DNA of 64,000 nt from Cycas panzhihuaensis (Eukaryota; Cycadophyta). Position numbers and translations under genes: made by a program. The DNA lies in the NCBI GenBank assembly GCA_023213395.1, contig CM041465.1, forward strand, positions 208,389,741 through 208,453,740, written 5' to 3'. The notes under the pieces were generated by a model. It saw only the letters and a program-made list of their open reading frames with translations, searched no databases and had not been told where the DNA came from. Below, one piece after another: positions 1 to 12,284 of the stretch; within the stretch, counting starts at the first letter, position 1; each line of letters starts with the position of its first letter.

Positions 1-222
1 ACATTATATCTATTGAAAATAATTGGTTATAGAATTTTAGAAAGATGAATTTATAATTAAAGTATCTCTCAATAAAGTTAAAGTACTTGTCTTTATATTA
101 GTCTACCATAAAACTAGTCTCTATAATCTTTGGGGCATAATAAATTCTACTAAGAAAAATTTATTTAACTCTTTTATAGCCTGATAAGATCTAATTTTTA
201 AATTATGGCACTGTGCTTTGGC

Positions 223-462
223 CATAATAGTTATGGCAAGTTGTAAGTCCTAAACCAACATAATATAGTTCATGGATTAATTATAGTATCTATAGTGTAT
301 GATATTTGTGAAACTCATGCCTTAGGCAAACAACACATGGATTCATAATAGTTATGGCAAGTTGTGAGTCCTAAACCAACATAATATGGTTCATGCATTA
401 ACTATACTATCTATAGTGTATGATATTTGTGACACTCATGCCTTAGTCAAACAACACATGGA
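223..462. repeat. Tandem duplication, 121-bp unit x2
   Basis: The segment starting CATAATAGTTATGGCAAG at 223 recurs at 344 with only a few differences, giving two head-to-tail copies of about 121 bp. Both contain TCCTAAACCAACATAATAT and end near AACAACACATGG. It lies upstream of the integrase of Copia-1, where gag/protease remains would be expected, and is probably a local duplication inside the dead element. Confidence 0.85.
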
Positions 463-479
463 TAATATTATGGACTAAA

Positions 480-3030
480 CAACCCTTATAATTTATCCAC
501 TCTAATATTTGTAGATCCTTTCACGTTCCTTCTTACTCAGGAAGTGGATACTTTATTACTTTTATTGATGATTTTTCTAGAAAGTGTTAGATCCATAGCA
601 GTAAATAATGTAATGAAGTATTTAATAGATTTGTTAGATTTAATACCTTAGTTGAAAATTAGTCAAACTACAGAATTTAAACTCTTAGAATAATTACTAT
701 TAAAGAGTATCTTAGTATTCAATTTATACAATTTGGCAAAAATAATGACATTAAATTTTAACACTTAATTACTTATATACCATAACAAAATGGTACAACT
801 AAACATGAAAATCGAACCTTAGTCAACATGGCATAGTGCATGCTACACTCTAAATAACTAGACCTTAAACTTTAGGCTAAATTTATAAACTATTTAAATT
901 ACCTCTTTAATAGAAAATCTACCAAATCTATAAATAATAACCCCAAAGAAAAGTGGTCAAGTACAAAACTATTAATCAAATATTTAAAAATCTTTGAAAA
1001 TGATATCTAATCTTATGTTAAAAAAAAAAATTAAAAGAAAACTTGATTCTCAAAGTTCTAAGCACATATTTGATCCTATTACGTATAAAATTTCCATCAA
1101 ATATGATGTCAAGTTTGATGAAGAAGGATCATATTCCTAATCTAGTATTGATTATATTAATTTATCACCACTTACTGCTAACCTAGCTCCCAATCCTATT
1201 AAATCAGGCCCTTTAGTTCTAAATCCTAAAGTTCCATTAACGAAGATGTTAATAATCTTTAAAAATAAATTGAAACTCTTTCTATTCATGATTATAGTAA
1301 CCTAACTAATAAAAACTCTCAAATATAAAGCTAATTAACTTGGTTACAAAATACTATTATAGTTGCCAAATTTGGTACCAGTGATCCTTTGGATACCAAG
1401 ATAGCCAAATTTCAAAGGTTGTGGGTTAACTTTACCCTAATGGCTAAAGTTATGTCTTAGTCAGATCTATAAAACTTAAAGATAACCCTATTTAGAAAAT
1501 AATGATGAATGTTAAATATAATATACTAATTAAAAATGACACGTAGGGCTTAATTCCTCTTCCACTTAAAAAGAACTTAGTCAATTGCATAAATGGGTCT
1601 ATCATACCAAATATAACTTACAAGATGTAGTAGAAATGTATAAGGCTAGGCTAGGAGCAAATGTTTTTTTCTAAATTAATAGGATAAATTATAATGGAAC
1701 CTTTGCTCAAGTTACAAAAATAAATATAATTAAAATAATTCTCTCTTTAATTATAAAATTTACCTAGGAAGTCCATCAAATAGACATAAAGAATGATTTT
1801 TTAAATAATGACTTGGTTGAGAAAATTACATGACTTAATCATTTGGTTTAGTCTTCGACCTTAGTCTAACTTATAAACTAGAAAATTCCTTTTATGGTCT
1901 TAAATAAGCCATAGGGCTTAGTATGATAAAATTGATACATATCTTCTTCATAATAAATTTAGAAAATATGTTAATAACCATAACCTATATTTTAAGATGA
2001 AAGGCAATAATAACATTCTTTTAGTTCTTTATGTTGACGATATTATTATTACAAGCTCTTTGTCTTTTATAATTATAAACTTGAAAACAAACCTAATATC
2101 AAACTTTAAAATGATTGATTTAGGTTTTCTTTATTACTTTCTTGGCTTACAAGTTTGTAAAATAAAGTTTAAGATTTCCATTTCCTAACCCAAGTATATT
2201 TTAGATCTACTCAAAAGATTTAACATAGAATCCTATGATTGACACTAACCCCTTTCCAATCGGTTATTCTCTTGATTGTAATTCTGCTTTAGTAGATGAT
2301 GTATTATATCAATAACTAGTTAACAATTTAAATTAACTAATGCCTACTCATTATGATATTTCTTATGTAGGTACTCTTTGTTCATACTTTATGCAAAAAC
2401 TTCATGACACATACTAGAAAATAATGGAACAAATCTTATGATACTTATAAGGTACAACATTTTATGGTCTTCATAACAAATCTACTAACCTTAATCTTTA
2501 GTTAGCTAAGTATATAAATTTAAACTAGATTAGAGATATTGATAAAAGAAAATCTATTATTGGTTATGTTTTTTTCCTTAGATCTACTCCAATCACTTAG
2601 ATGAGTAAGAAAATAAAATCTTTTGCTCTTTTTACAACTAAGATAGAATATCATGCCTTAGTTAAATCTAGTAAAGAAGCACTATGGATTAAATCTATAT
2701 TTAATAAAATTAGTTTTTCTCTTTCTAATCCTATTTTAAGTACTATTAATAATTAAGGAGCTATATTTATTGCTATTAATCATATTTATGACTCTATGAT
2801 AAAACATATTAAACTTCACTAGTAGTTTATTTATAATTTAGTTAATAATGACATTATTCAACTATTTTGCTATCCTATAAATTTATAAATTGTAGATATA
2901 ATAACCAAGTCTCTTATAGAAGTGAAGTTTATGAAATTGTGACAACTTCTTCAAAGTTGAAGAAGTCTTCATTAAAGAGGGATCAATATGATAAAGTCTT
3001 TTTTCTCAACTCAACTCTTACTAGTCAATA
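480..3030 (+). pseudogene. Copia-1 pol remnant (integrase, RT, RNase H)
   Basis: Degenerate copia polyprotein. Around 505-600 the frame reads LIHSN... then FITFIDDFSRK, the start of the copia integrase core. Around 785-830 is the decayed (P)QQNG motif with the first Gln now TAA, followed by ENRTLVNMA-like residues. Around 1765-1800 VHQIDIKNDFLN matches the RT palm. At 1997-2188 an open stretch carries LYVDDIIIT with the RT catalytic YVDD intact, then DLGFLYYFLGLQV. RNase H follows (DKRKSIIGYVFFL near 2540-2575), and near 2890-2920 is VDIITKSL, the conserved C-terminal end of copia pol. Frames shift several times and stops replace Gln and Trp, so this is a pseudogene. No gag is visible. Confidence 0.85.
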
Positions 3031-3041
3031 TAAAAGGGGGA

Positions 3042-3415
3042 TGTTAAAGTATTAATGTTAACATGTTCAAGTGATAATTTGTTGTTATATTTTAATATTA
3101 TCTTATAAAGTTAATTATTAAGTTTATATTAATATTCAACTAATTATGTAATCAATTAGAAATTCATTATTTGGACAACTATTAATATATTTTCCTTTCT
3201 CCATATGAGAGAGAATGTGATATATATAATGCATTAGGATGTTGTATTATTTTATTGTTATATAAACGTATTATTTTTTAGTTGGTTTTTCTATCCTAAA
3301 GTGTTTTCCACTTGTTAAATTTTCTTGTTCATTGTTATTGTCATGATCCTATTGAATATTAATTTATATATTATGCATTGTAATATGTTAATACTATAAT
3401 ATTCATGCTCCAACA
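3042..3415 (+). repeat. 3' LTR of Copia-1
   Basis: About 374 bp beginning TGTTAAAGTATTAATG directly after a polypurine tract (AAAAGGGGG) and ending CTCCAACA. The ends form TGTTA...CAACA, the usual imperfect inverted terminal dinucleotides. The sequence on the right is gypsy integrase in mid-domain, which fixes the outer border. The matching 5' LTR is outside the window, so the target duplication cannot be checked. Confidence 0.75.
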
Positions 3416-4810
3416 AAGTACATAATCCTTTGATAAATCTATATATATTTGCCATCATTCTGGGCCAATAATGCACTTACAAATTTACTATAGTCCTTTA
3501 CCCTAAAAAATGCCCTACCACTTTGGAGTAATGTGCTTCCTTTAGGAACTATATTTAATACTCTTCTTATAGCATACAAAGTGCATTTGCTCTGTATAAT
3601 AATCCATCCATAGGATGGTAATCATGAAATTTCTCTCTAAATGAGGATTCAAAGTTGATTAGGGTGGTATAAACTTCTATAAAATCTTAGTCATTTTGGT
3701 ATATTATTTGTAATTCCTTGAAACTAAAGGATGTTATTCTAACTATAAAACTTAATGATAAAGAAGCAGAGGGTGGGGGGGGGGGGGGTGTGCACGAAGG
3801 GAAGATGTTATTCTATGTTCTCTTTTTATGTAGTATGATCAAGTCAAACTTCTACAAGCATGTTACCCATTTTAGATACTTATTATTCAACATATTATAC
3901 TATGTTTTAAGATATTGAAAGGGTTTATGATCATAGTAGATGATAATGTCAATAGATTATATGATAGCATATATTTCTTTATCATATCTAGGGTAGTCTA
4001 GAATAATGCCAAACATATTCTTTAAATGGTAAGCCATTGGCCTCCCTTATCACAAGAGCACTACTCTTAGGATATAGATGGGTGCATCAAATTCAATCAC
4101 GTTTGGAAGTTGAATGCTAGGTAATACTAGTATTATAGCATTATAGATTCAATTCTTGATCTCTTCATAAGCCTCTTCTTACCGTGTGATGCAACCATAA
4201 GCCACATTCCCATTTGTTAATACATTAAGAGGAGTTACCACCTTAGATGAGTTTATAATAAATTTCCTTTAGGAAAATTTCCATTCCCATAAAGTTCCCT
4301 AACTTTATCTAATTTTGAGGTGTTGGCCACTCTATAATATTTCTAATCTTTTTTGGATTAATTTAGATGCCTTTTTAGTCTACAATGAAACCAAGATAAG
4401 ATACCAATATTACACTAAAGGAATGTTTATTTAAATGGAACTTTAATTATTAATACCTTAATTTATCAAGTATAAACTTCACATGTTATAGGTGCTACCA
4501 CCATGATTCACTATAGACTAGAATATCATCTAAATACACTATTGTATAAGTATTAAGATATCTTCTTAATACCTTATTCATTAGGCATGTGAAGATAGCT
4601 AGTGTATTGGTAAGATCAAAAGGTATTTTTAGCCATTTACACAAGCCTTGTCTAGTCTTAAAGGTCATTAATCCTCTTCATCCATTTGCAATTGATTATA
4701 ATAATACTTTATATTAGTTTTAATGAAGAAATTTATACCTTATAACTAATCTTCTAAGTCCACAATTATGGGTAGGGGATACCTTTTTTTTATGATAATT
4801 TTATTGAGGG
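3416..4810 (-). pseudogene. Gypsy-1 pol remnant (RT, RNase H, integrase N-terminus)
   Basis: Minus-strand Ty3/gypsy pol. Around 4500-4650 (reverse complement) the frame gives PFDLTNTLAIF, then IVYLDDILVYS: the gypsy RT palm with catalytic YLDD. RNase H remains follow at about 3800-4010, including KEIYAI and DHKPFQYL (family TDHKSLKYLL). At 3416-3660 lie GLLYRANALC and GHF...HYWP, the zinc-binding start of a gypsy integrase. The reading frame is broken many times. The integrase is cut at 3415 by Copia-1. Only some 250 bp separate RT from gag, so protease and part of the RT have been deleted. A run of 14 G (3775-3788) interrupts the RNase H region. Confidence 0.8.
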
Positions 4811-5046
4811 TTCAATGAACAATGCATATCTTCCAACTCTTGTCCTTCTTTAGAACTAGAATTACTATTGATTTGTTAGATGAAATAGTAGGCATTATAA
4901 GACCATACACCTCACTGAACAAATGCGACCATGCCCAGGAGTCCATTTTTCTGAGCATTATATATAGAGGCCTGCTTCTACTCGTCGCTGTGCTTCAACT
5001 TGTGAGATTTAGACTTTTTTCATTAGGGGTCCCTCTACCTACCGAT

Positions 5047-5960
5047 CTATTGGAGGACAAGATGTGTAATCCTGTTGAGGTCGGGAATGTTAGACCATGG
5101 GATGTCTCTTCGGCTATACATAGATCTTTCAGTTGTGAACTCTGCCTCTACTGCCTTTGTTATTCTAATAGATTCCTTGAAAGAAGGCAAGGATAATGTC
5201 TTGAGACGCATCTGAATACGGTCCTGGAGCCCTGCTATATAGGTATCAATCAATGTTTGCTTATTCAGATTTTGACCTTGTGAACATCAATTAAATAATA
5301 CTTGGAATTCATTTGTAAATGACTCTACAGATGATTATTACTTAAGCCTGGTCAGTTGAGTGAAAAATGACTAACTCTATGTATCCTCATACTGCTAAAA
5401 AAGACAGTTTATGAAGTGCTACAATGTTTGGGTTAAAGGGTACTCTTTTTTCTACCAATTAAACCAGTGATATGCTTTCCCATCTAAATGGATAGAGGCA
5501 TACAATAGTTGATCATCTTTAGTCATTAGATTGAGGGCGAAGTAGGATTCTAATTTGCTTATCCAACTGCGACTACTTTCCCTATTCAGAGTAGGATCAA
5601 AAGTTGGAATATTGATTTTATGGTAAAATGATTATTGCTAGCGTTGGGGCAGCGGCAACGATGGTGGTGGTACATGACCTACTTAATGAGAGGAAAGTTG
5701 TGTTGCAATTTATGCCATCTTATTTTGATTTGAAGTGATTTGTGCCATCTGGGATATAATAAAAGCCATATCAAATTTTGATGCTAAATTTAACATATCA
5801 ACTTTTACCTATTGCACTTCTATCTTAACTTTTTGTTGTAATGCGATGAATTGATTTTTCAAAAGTGAGATTCAATAGCCTTGATTTGGAACCATGATGA
5901 TTGTAGAAGGTGTTTAAAGAAGAGGGGACTAGTTAGAAGAAAAGAATTTATGAAGAGGGA
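5047..5960 (-). pseudogene. Gypsy-1 gag remnant
   Basis: The 68-codon open stretch at 5047-5253 (minus) reads IDTYIAGLQDRIQ and SLPSFKESIRITKAVE, which fits the C-terminal part of a plant gypsy retrotransposon gag domain (family pattern: F..GL...IR..V....P.....A...A...E). Just upstream on the same strand, 5290-5350 gives FTNEFQVLFN-like residues of the same domain, in another frame after stops. The rest, to about 5960, is degraded. Relatedness to Gypsy-3 (56152-58142) is shown by a shared stretch around the gag start: CTATAGACACCCCA occurs on the minus strand near 6035 and on the plus strand near 57610. Confidence 0.7.
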
Positions 5961-6736
5961 TGAGTAAGATAGAATAGGAGTTCTAAGAAATTTGGATGAA
6001 AATACGAGAGGGAAAGGGGAGGGAATGGGGTGTCTATAGATAGTTGTCCCTAAAAATTTTGCTCTTTTTTTCTTAGGAATAAATAAAAGTTTTTTTTTTC
6101 ATCTATATTGTTTTGTGATGGTACTAGTTTTCTTGCTATAAGTGTTTAGAGCACTCATGCAACGTTGAATGGAACAGGTAGTGGGCCCCAATAAAAGGCT
6201 TCCTAGGGGATTATGGTCAATCTCACTAAGCACAAATGATGTCTAAGTGAGTACCGCTCTCTAGAATCGTAGCAATTACTTCTTGAAAGAAATAACTACT
6301 GAAACATTAGCCACAGATTTACCTCAAAATGACAGCTCTTTGTATACACTCAAGGAAGGGAAATCTAATTTGGGATGGGGTCGTTGCTCGTTTCACTGGC
6401 AAACACTCTGGCCAGCTACTTTGGGGTTCCCGTGATACTTCTCACAATGAGTTTTAGGGCTTATGCCTAAGTATTTCCCATGACTAAGTAGATGGGGATT
6501 TCTTCTTATCCAGATCTGTAATACAGTGTTTTGATCATAAAAGAATAAGAAAATTTTATTATAGAATTAGCCTTATCAAGTGTTAAACTTTGTTAAAAAT
6601 CTCCATCTAAACAACAAGGTAACCCAACACTTTCACTACTTTATGATCATCAAGATCTAAGTGGGCAGGGTGAGAGTATATGGTAGGTAAGTGCGAAAGG
6701 AAAAAATAAAATGCACTAAATTGGCCCTAGAAAGTG
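5961..6736 (-). other. Gypsy-1 5' leader
   Basis: Non-coding stretch between the gag start and the primer binding site. No protein is recognised. The C/T-rich tract on the minus strand near 6000-6035 and the GTGGGCCCC motif near 6181 recur in the leader of Gypsy-3, supporting common family membership. The short open frame at 6691-6873 runs across the primer site into the LTR and is not believed to be a gene. Confidence 0.5.
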
Positions 6737-6748
6737 GCTCTGATACCA
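6737..6748 (-). promoter_or_regulatory. Primer binding site (initiator tRNA-Met type) of Gypsy-1
   Basis: GCTCTGATACCA on the plus strand is TGGTATCAGAGC on the minus strand, matching the usual plant PBS complementary to the 3' end of initiator tRNA-Met. A two-base spacer (CT; AG on the coding strand) separates it from the LTR edge at 6751, the same spacing as in Gypsy-3 and Gypsy-5. Confidence 0.85.
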
Positions 6749-6750
6749 CT

Positions 6751-7365
6751 TGTAATGTATCTTCCATAATAAAGAACTCCAAAGAGAGAAATAAGAGAAA
6801 TGTTAAGCACCAAAGAGAGTCAAAAGAGACAATTGATTACCAAAGAGAACCAAAATTCTTTTCTCTTAAGTAATATGATCCAAGAATGAATTACAATTAA
6901 GATCCGAGAGGGTATATATAGTGCTTCAACTACTAAAGCTTACTTTTATTCTAAGCACTTACTAAATAAGTGAGCACAACTATTTGTTAAATGCATGTAT
7001 AATACAAAAGCATAACTACTTGCTAAATACATGTGTAATACGCTTAATAAGTGAGCATAACTATTTGCTAAATACATGTGCAATACAAAAGCCCCACTAT
7101 TTGAGTGCTTGCTAAATAAGTGAGTACAACTATTTAGGTACTTACTAAATAAGCAAGTACTTTAGAATATTCACAAGATCACATAATCCTTTGACGAATT
7201 CCACATGCCAATACTTCCTTCCACTTATGGAGGTGAGGTTATGTTACAGGCCCCCTAGACCCCCTAGTCGGGGGCCCAATAATAGGCCCTTGGACCCCCA
7301 CAAAGGGGCTCAAGTGCAACACCTATACCTATATAATACTTACAAAGTGTTCAACATATCTAACA
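6751..7365 (-). repeat. LTR flanked by a PBS on one side and a PPT on the other
   Basis: On the minus strand this starts TGTTAGATATGTTGAAC and ends ATTACA, about 615 bp. Left of it lies the Gypsy-1 primer site. Right of it lies AAGTGGGAGAT (minus), a polypurine tract directly downstream of the Copia-A RNase H remnant. So it looks like the 5' LTR of one element and the 3' LTR of another. The first ~130 bp (7235-7365) resemble the outer end of the Copia-A 5' LTR (19340-19451; shared motifs include GACCCCCACAAA and ACATATCTAA), while the inner part does not. A chimeric or recombined LTR is the simplest reading. It contains a TATATATAG motif near 6913. Confidence 0.6.
6950..7160. repeat. Short degenerate repeats inside the LTR
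   Basis: CTTACTAAATAAGTGAGCACAACTATTT and close variants recur at about 6958, 7043, 7112 and 7139, alternating with AAATACATGTGTAATAC-type units (about 6990, 7025, 7070). They form a mosaic of 30-60-bp repeats in the U3 part of the LTR, where repeated enhancer-like modules are common in plant LTRs. No regulatory role is shown by the sequence. Confidence 0.65.
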
Positions 7366-7449
7366 ATCTCCCACTTGTTGAGCACTTTACAAGAAAACCT
7401 ATATACATAACTACTGAATGCCAAAATTACAAACATCCATTACAATTCT

Positions 7450-10400
7450 ATACCATCTGAATTTTTCTATGTTAATAGTCTTAGTTAATGAGTCTACAAA
7501 ATTCTCTTGTGTAGCAATCTTCTACAAATCCACCTTGTGATCTTAAATTGTTTCCCTCACAAAATAGAACTGCACATCAATATGCTTCGATCGAGCATGA
7601 AAAATGGGATTCTTTTCTAGGTATATTACACTTTGACTATCACAATCTATCCTCACAACATCCTACTTGAAGCCAATATCTGTGCATAATCTCAGTAATC
7701 AAACTGCTTCCTTGCACGCATGAGTAGCTACCATATACTCTGCTTCTATGCTAGAAAGTGACACAACTTGTTATCTTTTACTTATCTAGTTGACTGCGCC
7801 ACCACAAATGGTAAAAACATTCCCACTTATAGATCTTCTACTGTCCAGATCTCCAACCCAATCAACATCAACAAAACCTCTTAGGTTCACTGTTCTACTC
7901 TCTATGGGATCTCCTTGATAGCAAATTCCATAGTCTAATGTACCTCGCAGATACCTAGAAATTATTTTCACAACCACTGAATGCTCCCTGCCTAGATTTA
8001 ACATATACCTACTAACTACTCCCACTGCATGGGCAATGTCTGGTCGTGTGTAAACCATTACATACATTAGGCTACCAATAATACTAGCATAAGGGACAAA
8101 TTCCATGTATTTAACTTCTTGGTAAGTCTTGGGGCATTGTTCAACTGATAATTTTAAACCAACAGGAAGAGGAACATTAACTAGTTTACTATCCTGCAAC
8201 CTAAACCATTACAATATTGTCTCAATGTACCATCTTTAGCTAAGCTAAATCTTCATGTTTCTCCTATCCCTTTTAATCTCAATGCTCAAAATGAAATGTG
8301 TAACACCAAGGTCCTTCATCTCAAAGTAAGATGCTAATGGTCTTTCACAAGTTAGTTCATTTCTTTATTATTATCAACTAAAAGGTTGTAATCAATATAT
8401 AAAGCTAGAATAACAAAATAATCACCAACCTGCTTATAATAAATATAATGATCTTCTTTACTATACATAAAGCCATTTACCAACATATGTGAATCAAACT
8501 TCTGATACCACATCCTTAGTACTGTTTCAAGCTGTATAATGACTTCTTCAACTTACAAACCATGTTCTCCTTCCCTACAACTTCAAACCCTTCAGGCTAC
8601 AATATATAAATTTCTTCCTCGAGGTCACCATGAAGAAATGCAGTCTTTACATCTATTTGATCCACTTCAAGGTCATAGGTAGCTGTTACAGCCAACAAAA
8701 ATCTAACTGAAGTAACTTTTGTAACTAGAGAAAATACCTTACTAAAATATATTCCCTTGACTTGGGAATAGCCCTTTGCTACCAAGTGAGCCTTGTACTT
8801 TTCCATAGTATCATCTGCATGGAACTTCTTCTTGAAGATCCATTTATTATCAATAGGTTTTCTACCATTAGGCAGATCCTCTAAATCCCACATATTATTT
8901 TTATCTAAGGCTATCATTTCTTCTTGCATGGCCTTCATCTAGAGTTGGCTCTCTTTTGACTCTCGAGACTCCCGAACAGTACCTAGATAATCATCTGTAG
9001 CAAATAAAACAAAAGAGGTGTGATAAAAGTCTTTAGGAATATACCTGTTAGGTTGTCTTCTCTTACAAGTTGATCTCCTCAATATGTGGGGTTCTTAAGG
9101 TTGAGCTACCTCTACAACTAGTTCTTCCTCTTCAGCTAACTCATATTCTAATGTAGAATCTTCATCTCTTACTTCAAATTGTACCTTCTTAGAGTGTTCC
9201 TCCTTTAGTTCTCCATCATACTTTAGAGACTTGAACTCCTCTCTAAAGACAACATCGCAACTATATATAACCTTTTGTGTTTCAAGGTTATAAAGTTTAT
9301 ACCCTTTAACACTATCATCATAGGTAATGAAAATAGTCTTTTGTGCTTTAAAATCAAGCTTAGTCCTCTACTATTTAGGAACATGCACAAAAGCTTCACA
9401 ACCAAAAACTCTAAGATGTCCATGAGATGGTTTCTTACCAGACCACACTTCTTTAGGTGTTTTGTATACTACGACAGTTGTCAGTGATCTGTTTATCAGG
9501 TAGCTTACATTCATCATAGCCTCTGCCTAGATTTTCTTCTCTAATCTAGTAGCATTGAACATACTTCTCGATCTCTCCAGTAAGGTCCTATTCATCCTTT
9601 TAGTAACTCCATTTTACTGTGGAATATAGGGAATTATCTTTTTCCTTACTATCCCATATTTCTTACATAATTACTCAAACTCCTTTAAGCAAAATTCTCC
9701 TCTATTATCCATCCTCAATACCTTAATCTGCCTGTCACTCTGATTCTCAACTAAGGCCTTAAATTCTTTGAATTTACTAAAGACTTTAGATTTCTGTTTG
9801 AGAAAGTACAACCATGTCTTTCTTGAGAAATCATCTATGAATAAGACAAAGTATTTACACCCACCCAATAAGGGTACATTAACAAGTCCGAAAACATCGT
9901 TGTGCACTAATTGTAGAATACCCTTTACTCTCTTCGAGCTTGAAGGAAAACTAACTCGATTCTATTTGCCATACACACAATGCTTAGAGAAATCAAAATC
10001 AAAGGAGCCATTAATTCTAGAGATGTCTTCTGCTATATCTTTGGAGAATAAATCATGGAGGCATTTCTCTCTAATATGGCATAATCTCTGATGCTACAAT
10101 ATAGTTTTACCAGCAAGTGATATTTGAGTCCCACTTTTATTATTACTACTTTCTATAATAACTGAACTGTAACTTCTAGCACACACTGTATTTGCATCAA
10201 ACTTGTATAGTAGTCCAAACCAGACCCCTCTTGCTAATACTAATGCTTTTCGAACCATTCTGCAACTGTCTTTATTGAAGATCATTTCTATTTCTGCATC
10301 ACCCAATTGATTATCAGACAATAGACTCATAGCCAAACCAGGAATATGACTCACATCAGGGATAATTTTAACCCTTCCATCCCCAAATTGAACCTTTACC

Positions 10401-11383
10401 CTTCCATGACCCACAATTTTATATGGGTAATGATCCCTAAGAAATACTTCACCTCCATCAATCTTTATGTATCCACAAAATTAGTCCCTATGAGGAGTAA
10501 CATGAAGCAAAGCATCAAAGTCAATTAACCAAGACTCAACATTTGACAACTTACTTAAGGTTGGTAAATAAACATCGCCATCAACTTCATCGGAGACTTT
10601 TGTTACCATGGAAGAAGTAGCTATAGGTAACTTTCCCTTGTCAACCTTGACTCGACACTAGCTCTTCATATGGTTAGGCTTCCCACATCTCTAGCATACC
10701 AAAGGTCCTCTACCTAGAGATTTAGATTTTCCTCTAGATTTTGGTCGTATGTTCCTAGGCCTTTATTGGTCATGATCCAACGTTTAACCTATCGCCACTA
10801 ATGCTTCTTTTGAATAATCCTCATAAGATTTTTGCCTTGTCTCTTTTGACAATAGAGCAACAGTAAAATCATCAAATTTTAGGGTGGCAATAGCTATGTT
10901 ATTAATTATCATCACAAGATTATCCCAAGAATCAGGAAGCAAACATAACAGGGTAATAAACTTGTCTTTAGACATTATTACCCCAACTAAAACAAGTTGG
11001 TTCACCATAGTATTAAATATAGTGAGATGATATGCAACTGCATCTCCATCACTCATCTTGAGTGAATATAGATTTTTCCAAGGAAATAGCTTATTACCTA
11101 AGGACTTTGTCTAATACAAAGCCTCTAACTTTCTCCACAGATCTTTGGCCATAGACTCAGTGGTAATATTTAGGAACACCATGTCTAAAAGGCATAACTT
11201 TATTGAACTGATTGTCTTTTGATCAAGCTACTTCCAATCTTCATCACCCATAGTTGTAGGCTTTGTTCCTACTACAACAATCCATTGATCCTTCTCGATA
11301 AGGATATCTTCCATCTTTAGCTTCCATAGCTCAAAGTTCTAGCCATTGAACTTTTTAATCTCCATCTTTGTAGTACTTGCCAT
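7450..11383 (-). pseudogene. Copia-A gag-pol remnant
   Basis: Full-length but broken copia polyprotein. Gag starts at 11383 (ATG, minus) with MASTTKMEIKKFNG and contains LPDSWDNLV at 10784-11056. The zinc knuckle lies near 10650-10705, reading C-x-RC-GKPNH-MKS-x-C with two internal stops. The protease near 10530 reads WLIDFDALLHVTPHRD, so the DSG catalytic motif has become DFD. Integrase is at 9650-10090 (GKxNRVSF; IDDFSRKTWLYFL; RMDNRGEF). RT at 8597-8938 carries VDQIDVKTAFLHGD, but the YVDD motif near 8395 has decayed to YIDY, losing the second catalytic Asp. RNase H at 7786-8199 includes YTRPDIAH and DRRSISGNVF. Multiple stops and shifts make it non-functional. Confidence 0.9.
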
Positions 11384-11455
11384 GATCTTTGCACTCAAGT
11401 TCACCGCATAGGACTCCCACTTACCAAATAACTTTCCACAGAACTAAAACCCTTA

Positions 11456-11467
11456 GCTCTGATACCA
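11456..11467 (-). promoter_or_regulatory. Primer binding site of Copia-A
   Basis: GCTCTGATACCA on the plus strand (TGGTATCAGAGC on the coding strand), complementary to plant initiator tRNA-Met. It lies 72 bp upstream of the gag ATG on the coding strand and two bases from the LTR edge at 11470. Confidence 0.85.
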
Positions 11468-11469
11468 AA

Positions 11470-11515
11470 TGAAGAGAAAATATAACCGCAGAAGCAATGT
11501 GATAATAGAACTCTA
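11470..11515 (-). repeat. 5' LTR of Copia-A, inner fragment
   Basis: The 46 bp between the Copia-A primer site and the Copia-B insertion. It starts TGAAGAG on the plus strand and ends with CTCTA, the target site duplicated by Copia-B. The remainder of this LTR resumes at 19023. Confidence 0.7.
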
Positions 11516-11813
11516 TGAAAAGAGTGGATCTATCCTTCATCTCCATGCACTAAACACAAAGACAAACATTGGAGCAAGAAAGACTTGAAAGAAAGAAAGT
11601 AGTTCTCACAAAATGAGGAGGTAAGAATGGGTCTCCTCCATTGAGTTTTTACTTTTATATTGAGAGAGGAAGCATCAGAGTTAGGTAAAATGAAATTACA
11701 CATAATGCACATGAAAGTACATTTTACTTAAGTGATCTAATTTAAAGTTCACTTAAGACCAATTTTAAAAATAATCAACTAATGTAATGACTTTGTGACA
11801 TTAACCATTTTCA
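11516..11813 (-). repeat. 3' LTR of Copia-B
   Basis: 298 bp, equal in length to the partner at 18720-19017 and about 90% identical by eye. On the plus strand it starts TGAAAAGAGTGGATC and ends ATTAACCATTTTCA. It adjoins the polypurine tract at its right edge, as required for a 3' LTR of a minus-strand element. Confidence 0.95.
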
Positions 11814-11829
11814 ATCTCCCCCTTAATGG
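11814..11829 (-). promoter_or_regulatory. Polypurine tract of Copia-B
   Basis: On the coding strand this reads CCATTAAGGGGGAGAT directly before the 3' LTR start TGAAAATGG. It is the expected primer for plus-strand DNA synthesis. Copia-C has the near-identical tract at 50404-50419. Confidence 0.85.
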
Positions 11830-12284
11830 TAGAAGGTTATTTCATCATATTTTATTCTATCCTATGAGATTTTCATTTGAGCCTCTTACAAAGCAAACTA
11901 CTATGACACTTTTATGGGAAACCCTCATGGGGAAGAAAACCTACATATTTTCTAATCTACTAACCTGGCTCAAGTAACTCTTTAAATGAAGCCAGATAGC
12001 CAATTAGTACAATGAATTTTATAGATAAAATCTATTGAGTCTCCATATACCATTTGGTCATCCCCCATGCCCTTTTAAGTTTTCACAGGTTTTGATTTTC
12101 TAAAATGATATAAACCTTATCCTTTTGCTCCCACAAGGGGTTTTCACGAATGGGATAGAACAAAGACTTACTCTTGTCCTTCCGTACCTACAAGGGGTTT
12201 TTACAAATGAGACAGAGTATGATGGCCCTATTGTCATCTTCTTCAATCAGTCAGAGATGGAGGCCCTAAGGCTGAGTTGCTTTC

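Larger units (their letters stand above)
1..3415 (+). mobile_element. Copia-1: decayed Ty1/copia element, 5' part outside the window
   Basis: Remains of a Ty1/copia LTR retrotransposon read on the plus strand: integrase, reverse transcriptase and RNase H in copia order, then a polypurine tract (AAAAGGGGGA just before 3042) and a 3' LTR ending at 3415. Directly to the right, a minus-strand gypsy integrase begins in mid-domain, so Copia-1 inserted into that older gypsy. The other half of the gypsy and the 5' LTR lie left of the window. The coding region is full of stops and shifts and cannot be functional. Confidence 0.85.

Noticed and set aside
4822-5196. Plus-strand open frame of 124 codons
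   Set aside because: Opposite strand of the Gypsy-1 gag remnant; the gag reading has family motifs, this one none.
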